DNA of 64,000 bases. It comes from Mycobacterium kiyosense. Its GTDB lineage: Bacteria; Actinomycetota; Actinomycetes; Mycobacteriales; Mycobacteriaceae. Location: contig AP025179.1 of the NCBI GenBank assembly GCA_021654635.1, positions 3,100,001 to 3,164,000 on the forward strand, written 5' to 3'. The notes below the pieces were generated by a model that saw only the letters and a list, made by a program, of their open reading frames with translations, ran no database searches and was not told the origin of the DNA. Positions 43,984 through 51,950 of the stretch are shown here, piece by piece (the stretch's first letter is position 1; each line of letters opens with the position of its first letter). The translations under genes were made by a program, and so were the position numbers.

Positions 43984-44204
43984 CGAGCCACGCTGCAGGA
44001 TTCGATCAGCGCCGGCCCGTAGGTGGCGGCGCCGCACTCGCACTCCCAGCGCACGTGGGCGCCACAGGAGCAGGCCACGGTGTCGACGGTCATGTGGCCG
44101 GGCAACAACCAGTGACCGCGGGCGCAGCGGCGCGGCGGCCGGTCCGCCCAATGCCCACGCGACGCGTGGCATCGTTCGCCGACATCAAGACTCACGCCGA
44201 CCAC
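43980..44204 (-). CDS. small Cys/His-rich zinc-ribbon-like protein
   Basis: About 74 residues. Conserved mycobacterial pattern: RCARGHWLLPGHMTVDTVAC, then SCGAHVRWECECGAATYGPA. I recognise the general C-x-x-GH-x-L-x-PG ... CxC ... WxCxxC-x-ATxYGP motif from several small mycobacterial proteins. Cysteine spacing suggests one zinc site. The start is probably GTG 44204 or 44195; a longer frame to 44456 overlaps the SecD-like gene and is unlikely. Function unknown. Confidence 0.65.
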   Translation of the reverse strand: MVGVSLDVGERCHASRGHWADRPPRRCARGHWLLPGHMTVDTVACSCGAHVRWECECGAATYGPALIESCSVAR

Positions 44205-44316
44205 GGTCGCATCCGGTGCACCGGGAATCCAGCCCGGTGCCCGAATCGTGACTCTTCGTTGCGATTCGTTGACCGTGTCGTTGTGCGGCCACCGGCGGCA
44301 ACCAGTGTGCGAACAG

Positions 44317-45495
44317 TCAAGGGCGCGCAGCCGATCGCGGCCAGTACAGATAAACCAGCGCACCAAGCAACAGCAGCAGCACGACGAGCGCGGGCGCGGT
44401 CTGCGCGATGGGAGGCAACCCGACGATCGGGTGACGGTAACCGGGTTGTGGCGCAACGGTTTCGCGAGCCGAGGACTCGAACACCACCGGCAGCGATCCA
44501 GATGTCAAGGCAGTGGCGAGCCGGCGAGCGGTTGCCTGAGTGAAAGGCGGGTCACCGCCGCTCAACTGCGTACGACCGCCGGGTATCGCCTCGTTGAGCA
44601 CCGGAGCGCTGAGCACTCGGGTATCCAATGTGAATGCGATCTGGGTGCCGACGTGAGCGGCCGTGTAGTCGGCCCACACGGCCGTCGCCTTGGAGTTGAA
44701 CTGCAGGTTGACGAGGTAACCGCTGCCACCCTGGACAGCGTCGGCGTCTTGGATGCCCGCACCGTCGATGATCGACGGCCCGAGCAGGTACGCGGCCTTG
44801 GCGTCGGTGGCGCAGGTGATGAGTGGCAGCTGCGGGTCGTCGTTGCCGGCCAGCACGTCGGGGCCGCCGCACCGGGTGGCCTGAAACTGTAGAGCAACCA
44901 TCTGGAGGTAGGAGCTGTCGCTCTGCCGCCACTTCTTCTCCTGGGCGATGCGCTGGGCGAGGTCCTGGCGCGGGTCGGACGGCACCGCCGATTCGGTTGA
45001 CTCGGGGGGCGTTGCCCCACCTGCGGGCGCCGGCGGTGCCCCCGGCGCAACGGACGGGGCCGGCTGTTCCGGCACCGAGCTGATGACCGGACGCAGGTCC
45101 AGCCGGGCCGTCTGGACCAGCGCGTCGATGTCGCCCGCGCGGTCACTGGGCACAGTGACCACGATGTTGTCGCCGTTGACGGCCACCTGTATGTCCGGGA
45201 TACCGATTCTGTTGGCCCGGGCCCGGATCACCTGTTGCGCCTGAGTCAGCACTTGGGCGGTCGGCCGCGCAGCGTCGACGGTGCGGGCGGTGAGGGTGAC
45301 CCGGGTGCCGCCGGCCTGCTGGATGCGCGACCCGGAGTGCACGTTTGCAGTGAACACCTGGAAGATCAGGTAGCCCAGCACGAGCACCGTCAGGGCAAGC
45401 ACCGGATACCTGGCAACCCGGGTCCAGGTTGGTCGCCGCCCCGGCTGGTGCAACCCGGCGGGTTGGGTATGTGCCGACTGCCCCGGCATCGTCAT
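44317..45495 (-). CDS. SecD-like protein lacking the C-terminal RND membrane domain
   Basis: 392 residues. TM1 (about 27-48), then the SecD first periplasmic domain closely following SecD of M. tuberculosis (Rv2587c) as I recall it: GGTRVTLTARTVDAARPTAQ, AQRIAQEKKWRQSDSSYLQM, CGGPDVLAGNDDPQLPLITC, EAIPGGRTQLSGGDPPFTQA. Where SecD continues into five TMs, this protein has a short linker and one TM (about 365-385), then ends. It keeps the periplasmic head but not the proton-conducting domain. ATG 45495 follows GAGGAGG. Probably a paralogue with another role, since real secD is expected elsewhere with secF. Confidence 0.85.
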   Translation of the reverse strand: MTMPGQSAHTQPAGLHQPGRRPTWTRVARYPVLALTVLVLGYLIFQVFTANVHSGSRIQQAGGTRVTLTARTVDAARPTAQVLTQAQQVIRARANRIGIPDIQVAVNGDNIVVTVPSDRAGDIDALVQTARLDLRPVISSVPEQPAPSVAPGAPPAPAGGATPPESTESAVPSDPRQDLAQRIAQEKKWRQSDSSYLQMVALQFQATRCGGPDVLAGNDDPQLPLITCATDAKAAYLLGPSIIDGAGIQDADAVQGGSGYLVNLQFNSKATAVWADYTAAHVGTQIAFTLDTRVLSAPVLNEAIPGGRTQLSGGDPPFTQATARRLATALTSGSLPVVFESSARETVAPQPGYRHPIVGLPPIAQTAPALVVLLLLLGALVYLYWPRSAARP

Positions 45496-45519
45496 CGACG
45501 AACCTCCTCAATGCCGGAG

Positions 45520-46755
45520 TCAGCGTACTTCGGCAATAGCCTCGTCGAGCAAGTCACCGATGCGATGCCGTTGCCACAGGTTCAGCAGGTTCACCAGCAT
45601 TTGCAGCGGTGCGCGCACATCCTCGTGCTCACTGATGCGGGGGTCGAAACGATCCGGCGGCACATCGGTACCGAATCGTTTGCCGAGCAACGCCGGTACG
45701 TCGAGCAACCACGCGACACCCATCACTGCGGCATAGCGCAACGTGTGCCGGCGCAGCCGGTCCGGGTCCAGGGCCGGTCCGCCGCTGTGGCGGACTTGGT
45801 CGGTGAACAATTCCAGCAGCGCGTCGAGATGGTCGCTCCACAAATCGGTTTCGGCCCCCGACATGGCCCCCCAGATCGCCATGCCCAGGTTCATCTGGCT
45901 CACACAGCCCCAGTCGAGTAATCCACACCGCAGCACGCCGTCGCTCTCTCGCCAGAACCAGGCGTTGTCCACATTGGCGTTCCAGTGGCACAGCGCGACA
46001 TAGTCGGTGTCGCGGGCCAATTGGCGCAGAATGAGGTCCTCGTGCAGCGCAACGCGTGGCACGTCGCGGCGCAGCCGGTCCAGAAAGTCCGGATCCGCCA
46101 CTGGCAGCAGACCCGGCCAGGTTCCGATGAACTCGGTGAGCCGGCAAAGCTTTCGATCCAGCTGTTCCGCGGTCAGGACGCGCCGCTCGCCCACCGTCGC
46201 CGCTCGCACATCGAGCGGAAAGTGCTCGGTCGAATGCTGCGGCAGGAGGCCCGCCCGGTGCGCGCCGGCCAGCCGGCCCAGCGCGGTCAGCAACGCCCGG
46301 TAGTGTTCCTCCGGACGCGGCATCCGGTAGTCCAAACACTTCGGATAGTGGCGTTCAATCCCGTTGCTGCCGAACATGATCCGCTCGGTGATCAGTATCC
46401 CGGCACCCGTCCGCCGGTGGTAGTCGGCGAAGAGTGCGCGGGGCACCGCGATGGGAAAGCCCGGGGCGCGGGACAGTTCGGCGAACCGCACCTCCGGCTC
46501 CATCTGCGTCCTGGCATTGTCGCGGACCGGGTTGTCGAGGTCACGGGAGAACTTGACGAACAACTCGGTATGCAGAGCATCGTCGAGCTTGGCGTATCGA
46601 ACGGTGAGCGCAACCTTGCGGCCGGTGCTGCCGGCCGCCACCTCCTCGAAACCGGTGAGGTCAACGACCCAGTTGTCCGCCGGCAACGTCTCGGCAGAAC
46701 GCAACAGGTCCGTCAGCAGCTGCGCCCCGCCGGCGCGCAATCCGTCGGGATCCAC
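45520..46755 (-). CDS. phosphotransferase (APH/kinase-like) family protein
   Basis: 411 residues as read from GTG 46755. Protein-kinase-like fold of the APH type: catalytic loop CHWNANVDNAWFW (H-x-N-x3-D-N) and the metal Asp in LLDWGCVSQ. The most plausible N-terminus (VTRLDARF-PVDPDG) lies in another frame starting at GTG 46781, joined if one more T were present in the run at 46759-46761; so a one-base deletion is possible. Such kinase-like proteins often accompany acyl-CoA or steroid catabolic genes in mycobacteria. Last gene of the operon 49529-45520. Substrate unknown. Confidence 0.8.
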   Translation of the reverse strand: MDPDGLRAGGAQLLTDLLRSAETLPADNWVVDLTGFEEVAAGSTGRKVALTVRYAKLDDALHTELFVKFSRDLDNPVRDNARTQMEPEVRFAELSRAPGFPIAVPRALFADYHRRTGAGILITERIMFGSNGIERHYPKCLDYRMPRPEEHYRALLTALGRLAGAHRAGLLPQHSTEHFPLDVRAATVGERRVLTAEQLDRKLCRLTEFIGTWPGLLPVADPDFLDRLRRDVPRVALHEDLILRQLARDTDYVALCHWNANVDNAWFWRESDGVLRCGLLDWGCVSQMNLGMAIWGAMSGAETDLWSDHLDALLELFTDQVRHSGGPALDPDRLRRHTLRYAAVMGVAWLLDVPALLGKRFGTDVPPDRFDPRISEHEDVRAPLQMLVNLLNLWQRHRIGDLLDEAIAEVR

Positions 46756-46807
46756 CGGAAACGCGCGTCCAGACGCGTCACCGACAACCGCCGGTACCCC
46801 TCGCCTG

Positions 46808-47572
46808 TCACCAGGTCTGCTCGGCGGCGCGCACCAGCATCTGGTTGACCGCCATCCGCCGATCGCGAGTCACCATGTACTGCACGGCATCGGCGATGTC
46901 CTCCGGAGCCAGCTTGATCATCCCGGCGGTTTGTCGCTCGAATGCCTCGCGGGACGGTGCGGCCAGATGGGTGAAGATCTCGGTGTCGACGGTCCCCGGC
47001 CCTACCACCCCGACGCGCACCCGGCTGGCGATCATCTCCTGACGCAGCCCCTCGCTGAATGCGTTGACCCCGAACTTGGTCAGCGAGTAGACCGCTGTGC
47101 CCGGCCGCGCGACCCAACCGGCCGTCGAACTGATGTTGACCAGGTCGGCGACTCCGCGCGGCGAATCAGCCGCCGCCGCAACAAGATGCGGAAGGGCGGC
47201 GCGGGTGACGTAGAGGACACCGGCGACGTTGACCGACACCATGTCCTCCCAGTCGCGCAGCGGCGCCGTGGCCGCAGGTCCCGATTGCATCAGTCCGGCA
47301 TTGTTCACCACGATGTCGAGGCGGCCGAACTCGCCGACGACCTGATCGACCGCTGCAGCCACCTGCTCGGCGTCGGTAACGTCGGCGGGCACCGATATCG
47401 CGGTACCGCCGGCGGACTCGATCTCGGCTCGCACCGCCGCCAGCCGGTCGGCGCGCCGCGCCAGCAGCGCTACCGCAGCCCCTTGGGCGGCAAGGGCTTT
47501 GGCCACCGCCGCGCCGATACCACTGCTGGCGCCGGTCACCAACGCTGCGGTGCGGTCCAGCGGCGCCGTCAT
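46808..47572 (-). CDS. short-chain dehydrogenase/reductase
   Basis: 254 residues, classical SDR. NAD(P) motif VTGASSGIGAAVAKAL, Arg pair ALLARRADRL suggesting NADP preference, VVNNAGLMQ, active-site Ser in NISSTAG and Tyr-Lys in YSLTK. Same operon as the crotonase (45 bp upstream) and the kinase-like gene. Probably oxidises or reduces a hydroxy/keto intermediate. Confidence 0.9.
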   Translation of the reverse strand: MTAPLDRTAALVTGASSGIGAAVAKALAAQGAAVALLARRADRLAAVRAEIESAGGTAISVPADVTDAEQVAAAVDQVVGEFGRLDIVVNNAGLMQSGPAATAPLRDWEDMVSVNVAGVLYVTRAALPHLVAAAADSPRGVADLVNISSTAGWVARPGTAVYSLTKFGVNAFSEGLRQEMIASRVRVGVVGPGTVDTEIFTHLAAPSREAFERQTAGMIKLAPEDIADAVQYMVTRDRRMAVNQMLVRAAEQTW

Positions 47573-47617
47573 GGACGGGCCACCGTCAGTGCCGACATGC
47601 TCTCGCCGCCAGCGCGT

Positions 47618-48586
47618 TCAAGGCTTGCTGCGTCCCGACCGGCTGAGCCGCCATTCCGGCGGGAAGTTCAGGTCGTTGTCCTTGACCACGTTGTTGAGGC
47701 CCTTCTCGAAGGTGCCCGCGGTCAGGTCGACCTCCTCGGCGTCGTTGGCGATCATCGGCAGCATGCCCTCGACCATGCCGGTGAGCAGGCTGCCGAAGTA
47801 CTCGCCCTTGTGCTGCTTGTACAGCTCGAGGAAGGTCTTCTGCACTGCGACGGTGTCGGTCGGGCGGGAGCGGGAACAGGCCAGGGCGTATTTCTGCGTC
47901 TCGGCTTCCAGCTTGTCCCGGGGTACCACACTGTTGATGAAGCCGCAGTCGTACATCTCCTTCGCACTGAACGGCCGTCCGGTGAAAAGCATTTCGGAGA
48001 ACTTGCGCAACCCCATGGTCTCGGCCCACCACCACAGCCGCGGACCCCAGCCCACGTACCGGAACGCCGGATGGCCGAACAGCGCGTCGTCGGAGGAGAC
48101 CACCAGGTCGGCGTCACCTGCTTGGTAAAAGTGCCATCCGTAGCAGTACCCCTTGGCCTCGATGATGCTGATCTTGCGCAGTTCCTGCAGTGGCCGGTTT
48201 CCGGCCCGGGCCTTGGCGTAGAAGTCGGTGACGGTGGACAGGTAGCGGTAGGAGCCGCCCGGCGGGTACTTGACGTCGTCGTCGTTGATCGCCACCTCGT
48301 GCAGCAGTGGCATGCCGGGGTTCTCCAGCATTCCGCGCTGTTCGGGCAGATCACCGCCGCTGCCGAAATCCTCACCCTCGCCGCGGATCACCACGACCTT
48401 CACCTCGTCGTCGACGTTGCACTTGTGGATCAGATCGGCATAGTGCTGCCGCATCCCCAGCGTGGTGGAGTTCTGCGCTTCGGGACGGTCGAAGGTGATG
48501 TAGGCGATCCGGTTCTTGACGTCTTTTTCGAACTTGATGTACTGCTCTGCTTCCTTCTTCATCTCTTCGTAGTCGTACTCGGGCAT
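47618..48586 (-). CDS. crotonase-superfamily protein, atypical active site
   Basis: 322 residues. Crotonase core (about 25-230) with FGSGGDLPEQ in the first oxyanion region. The second region reads GYCYGWHFYQAGDAD where hydratases have GGGCE: Trp replaces the oxyanion Gly and Tyr the first catalytic Glu, and the second Glu position is Ala (HPAFRY). The C-terminus is longer than usual. ATG 48586; 11 bp after the mycofactocin-type SDR. Not a standard enoyl-CoA hydratase; the reaction is open. Confidence 0.85.
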   Translation of the reverse strand: MPEYDYEEMKKEAEQYIKFEKDVKNRIAYITFDRPEAQNSTTLGMRQHYADLIHKCNVDDEVKVVVIRGEGEDFGSGGDLPEQRGMLENPGMPLLHEVAINDDDVKYPPGGSYRYLSTVTDFYAKARAGNRPLQELRKISIIEAKGYCYGWHFYQAGDADLVVSSDDALFGHPAFRYVGWGPRLWWWAETMGLRKFSEMLFTGRPFSAKEMYDCGFINSVVPRDKLEAETQKYALACSRSRPTDTVAVQKTFLELYKQHKGEYFGSLLTGMVEGMLPMIANDAEEVDLTAGTFEKGLNNVVKDNDLNFPPEWRLSRSGRSKP

Positions 48587-48597
48587 GTGACTCTCCT

Positions 48598-49434
48598 CTA
48601 CTTGAGCAAGCTGCCCGCGTCGACGGGAAGCGAAACGCCGGTGACATAACGAGATTCGTCAGAGGCGAGGAATAGGACGGCATTGCTGATGTCGACGGCG
48701 TCCACCCAGGGCACCGGCAACGTATGCATCAGCTGCGAAGCCGGGGCGAGGTCGTCGGGCCCGGGATTTGGCAGGTCGGGACGGAACAGGCGATAGGTGC
48801 GGTCGTTCATCACCATCGGGGTGCTGACCTGGGTCGGCATCACCGCGTTCACCCGGATCATGTGCTGTCCCAATTCGACGGCGAAGCTGCGCATCAGTCC
48901 CACCACACCGTGTTTGGCGGCAACGTAATGGCCGGTGTGCGCGAGTGCCTTGAGCCCGCCCACCGAGCTGGTCAGCACGACCGAACCGCCACGGCCACCC
49001 GAGATCAGATGCGGCACAGCGGATTTCACCGTTTTCCAGACCCCGGACATATTGACGTCGATCATGTCCTGCCAGGTCTTCTCGCCGATCTTGTGCAGCT
49101 TGTTGCCCACGGTGCCGATGCCCGCGTTGGCCACCACGATGTCGAGGCGGCCCAGTCGGGCAACACCGTCGTCGACAACGGACTTCAGCGCGTCGTAGTC
49201 GCGGACGTCGACCTGCGCGGTCACGACGTAACGATCCAGGGCCCCGACGAGTTCGGCGGTTTCGGCGAGATCGGCCGGCGTCGACGGCTCGTAGGTCAGG
49301 TTGTCGATCGGGCCGCAGATGTCGATCGCGATGATGTCGGCACCCTCCTGCGCGAACCGCACGGCGTGACTGCGGCCCTGCCCGCGCGCGGCGCCGGTGA
49401 TGAACGCGACCTTTCCCGCTACTCGGTCTCCCAT
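48598..49434 (-). CDS. mycofactocin-coupled SDR family oxidoreductase
   Basis: 278 residues from ATG 49434 (GTG 49437 is possible). Family-typical start GDRVAGKVAFITGAARGQGR with SHAVRFAQEGADIIAIDICG, the 30-residue insert of mycofactocin-coupled SDRs, VVANAGIG, Ser in LTSSVGG and Tyr-Lys in YVAAK. Second such enzyme in the window. Its ATG overlaps the stop of a 31-codon ORF (TGATG), suggesting coupled translation. First main enzyme of the TetR-linked operon. Confidence 0.92.
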   Translation of the reverse strand: MGDRVAGKVAFITGAARGQGRSHAVRFAQEGADIIAIDICGPIDNLTYEPSTPADLAETAELVGALDRYVVTAQVDVRDYDALKSVVDDGVARLGRLDIVVANAGIGTVGNKLHKIGEKTWQDMIDVNMSGVWKTVKSAVPHLISGGRGGSVVLTSSVGGLKALAHTGHYVAAKHGVVGLMRSFAVELGQHMIRVNAVMPTQVSTPMVMNDRTYRLFRPDLPNPGPDDLAPASQLMHTLPVPWVDAVDISNAVLFLASDESRYVTGVSLPVDAGSLLK

Positions 49435-49529
49435 CACGGCACCAGAGCGGGCATGGACTCCCAGCCGCGCACAGTCGAGGTGGGACTGAGCCGGACGCCG
49501 GCTAGGTCGACGTCAGTACTCGTCGTCAC
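49434..49529 (-). CDS. 31-residue leader ORF before the mycofactocin-type SDR
   Basis: GTG 49529 with an AGAGGAG site five bases away, 31 codons, TGA overlapping the SDR ATG. Peptide begins MTTSTDVDLAGVRLSPTS and ends ESMPALVP. It resembles the first residues of some P450s but could equally be a leader or small protein. No cysteines and no VY end, so it is not the mycofactocin precursor MftA. Confidence 0.5.
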   Translation of the reverse strand: MTTSTDVDLAGVRLSPTSTVRGWESMPALVP

Positions 49530-49665
49530 GAAAACTCCTCTGCCACCGTCGTTTCCAACACTCAAGCCGCTCGAAACAGCTTGCACAATTTGTACGCTCC
49601 GCTTAATCGATTGTTTCTTTCACCGACGACCCCGTGGCTACTGGCAAGGTCACCGACGCCTGTAT

Positions 49666-49681
49666 CTCTATACTCGTAGAG
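49666..49681. promoter_or_regulatory. TetR-type operator, operon copy (CTCTAT-N4-GTAGAG)
   Basis: Inverted repeat with one mismatch, 137 bp before the leader ORF start at 49529. Nearly identical to the copy at 50463 in front of the TetR gene. Confidence 0.65.
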
Positions 49682-49743
49682 AACCATACGACTCTTGCCG
49701 TGACAAGGCCCGGATGACACGGCGGCGCTTGGAACCCGCCCGC

Positions 49744-50430
49744 TCAGCCACGCTCTTTGGCCCTGCTGCGGGCGGCGGGGCGCGGGGCGCCGACACCGGT
49801 GAGTCGGCCCTTGTCCGGACTTTTCAGAATGCCCCGGGCGATGGCGGCCAGGATCCCGTCGAGTTGCTCTGCACTGTCGACGATTCGGTCGCCGTGGGCA
49901 AAGCGCAACAGCAGCCCGTTGATGAACGTCAGCGTCACATTGCTCAGATCCTCGACGACGCCGGGCTCCAATTGCGCGCCGTGCGGCATGAGCTGAACCA
50001 GGATTTCGCGGTGCAGCTTGGTAAACGCGTCGGTGCCGTGCGCGAGGGTGGCGGCCAGCTGCGGATCGCGGGCCGCCTGCATCGTCAGCTCGTACCTGGC
50101 GCGGGTCCGGGACAGCTCGGGTTCGCAACCGCTGCGGATCACCACCTGCGACAGCAGCGACGGTGAGCCATCCGCCCTGCTGCCGGCGGGATCGTCGGCA
50201 ACCGATTGAAGGTTTGCCAGGTCCAACTCGGCCAGCCGTTCCGCCGCGGCCAGCAGCAGCGCCGAACGGGTTCGGAAGTAGAAGGACGTCGTCCCGTCCG
50301 GAACGCCGGCTTTGCGGTCGACCTTGAGATGGCTCAAACCCTTGGCGCCGTCGTCGGCCAACAACTGAATCGCCGTGTCGCATAGCTCGCGACGGCGCTC
50401 GGCCGGGTTGGGCTTGCGGCGCTTATCCAT
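49744..50430 (-). CDS. TetR family transcriptional regulator
   Basis: 228 residues. HTH at about 11-57: ERRRELCDTAIQLLADDGAK followed by VDRKAGVPDGTTSFYFRTRS. C-terminal effector domain generic, tail basic (RPAARSRAKERG). ATG 50430 lacks a clear ribosome site; a short leader or leaderless mRNA is possible. Matching palindromes lie before this gene (50463-50478) and between it and the leader ORF/SDR/crotonase/SDR/kinase operon (49666-49681), so it probably controls both. Confidence 0.9.
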   Translation of the reverse strand: MDKRRKPNPAERRRELCDTAIQLLADDGAKGLSHLKVDRKAGVPDGTTSFYFRTRSALLLAAAERLAELDLANLQSVADDPAGSRADGSPSLLSQVVIRSGCEPELSRTRARYELTMQAARDPQLAATLAHGTDAFTKLHREILVQLMPHGAQLEPGVVEDLSNVTLTFINGLLLRFAHGDRIVDSAEQLDGILAAIARGILKSPDKGRLTGVGAPRPAARSRAKERG

Positions 50431-50462
50431 CGGTCAGGAGGCTGGCTGGTCGCACGGGCTTA

Positions 50463-50478
50463 CTCTACATTAGTAGAG
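50463..50478. promoter_or_regulatory. TetR-type operator, autoregulatory copy (CTCTAC-N4-GTAGAG)
   Basis: Perfect 6-bp arms around ATTA, 33 bp before the TetR start codon at 50430. Confidence 0.7.
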
Positions 50479-50537
50479 CGGTTGCGACCGAGCCTCCGGG
50501 GGTCGGGCAGCGCCCGGGATGGCGATCCGCGGCGGGT

Positions 50538-51750
50538 TCAGGGACGGCGGGCGAAAGCCGGGGCATGCTCGGGTAGCACCCCAACCCCGATGAAGTAGGC
50601 CGGCACCACTGAAAGCCACGGCAACCGGTCGATCACTCGGAAGAGCGTGGCCGGCGGGGCCGGGTCCCGGCCGCGCAACAGCGGACCGAGCAGCCCCCCG
50701 GTGCAGGATCCGCTGCACGAATTGCGTTACCGCGGTGGGAAATACGCGTCGGCGCCGGACCGCCGCCAGGTCACGGCCGCTCAGTCGGTGTTCCAGCAGC
50801 GGTCGGGCCAGTATTCTCGCGGCGGCGACGGCATCCTGCACCGCGAGGTTGATGCCCACCCCGCCCAGCGGCGACATCGCGTGCGCGGCGTCGCCGATAC
50901 ACAACAAGCCGTCACAGTGCCAGCGGCGCAAGCGATTCACCCGCACGTCGAGGTGTTTCACCTCATCCATCGATGCCAGTGCACCGACCGAGTCCGCGGC
51001 TTCGGGCACCAGCGCGGCGACCTCGCGGCGGAAGGCCTCGATGCCCCGCGCCCGCAGCTGCGCATCGGAGCCTTTGGCGCCGATGTAGGCGATCTGGTAA
51101 TAGCCCTCGCGCGGAATCACACCGAGCGCCTTGCCCGGGGCGCTGCGTGGCAGAAACGAGAATTCGGTGTCGTCGTGGCGCGGCAGCCTGAACCACCACA
51201 CATCGAATTTGACGGGGTAGTCGTGGGCCCGCAGCCCGGCCGCCTGCCGCGCGACCGACCAGCGGCCATCGCAGGCGACGGTGAGGTCGGCGCGCAGCTC
51301 GCCGGGTCCGTCGGCGCTCCGGTAGCGGACCCCGCGGACCCGCTCACCGTCTCGGACCAGCCCGGTGACCTCGGTGTTCATCCGCAGGGTGAAGGTGGGT
51401 TCGGCGCCGGCGGCCGCGGCGAGCAGATTGAGCAGATCCCACTGCGGCACCATCGCAATGAACGGATGTGGTTGGTGGCGTAGCCGTTCGAAGTCGATGT
51501 AGGTGACCGCGCGACCGTTCGACTCGAAGGCCGCTTTGCGTACTTCGGTGAACGGCAAGCCCGAAAAGCGCTCCCACAGACCGAGTTCGTCGAGGAGTCG
51601 CATGGTCGAGCAGTGGACGGTGTCGCCGCGAAAGTCGCGCAGGAAGTCGCCGTGCTTCTCCAACAGCGTTACGTCAACCCCGGCGCGGGCCAATAACAGC
51701 CCCAGCACCATCCCTGCCGGACCGCCCCCGATGATCGCGCACGTCGCCAT
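50538..51750 (-). CDS. FAD-dependent monooxygenase (UbiH/PHBH-like), frameshifted near the C-terminus
   Basis: About 403 residues when repaired. N-terminal FAD motif AIIGGGPAGMVLGLLLARAG and EKH, DG motif in LTVACDGRWSVAR, second FAD motif LLCIGDAAHAMSPLGGVGIN. The frame changes in a run of six C at 50695-50700; five would continue LLGPLLRGRDPAPPATLF to a Pro-rich end at TGA 50538. Start ATG 51750 gives the tight FAD-domain beginning MATCAIIGGG. Flavin hydroxylase for an aromatic or polycyclic substrate. Divergent from the FadD17-like gene. Confidence 0.87.
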
Positions 51751-51950
51751 TGGCGCAAGCATAGGTGTGCCCCACCAGCTCCCTGGTGAAGCCACGTACG
51801 TCTACGACCAGTACACCGTCGAGCCGTGTCCTGCTCCCCTGTGCGCCACTCGGGGACGCTTGTCATAACCTGACAAACGCAATGTTGCTGCTGCATCGAA
51901 TACCGCGGTCGATGCGCCCCACCGGGCATCGGAGGAACGAAGGCCACGCC

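Noticed and set aside
46451..48649. Plus-strand open frame (732 codons) opposite kinase, SDR and crotonase genes
   Set aside because: Spans three real genes on the other strand and lacks any recognisable domain or ribosome site.
49434..49529. The 31-codon ORF as a mycofactocin precursor (MftA)
   Set aside because: It lacks the C-terminal Val-Tyr and Cys-Gly features of MftA, and no mft maturation genes are in the window.
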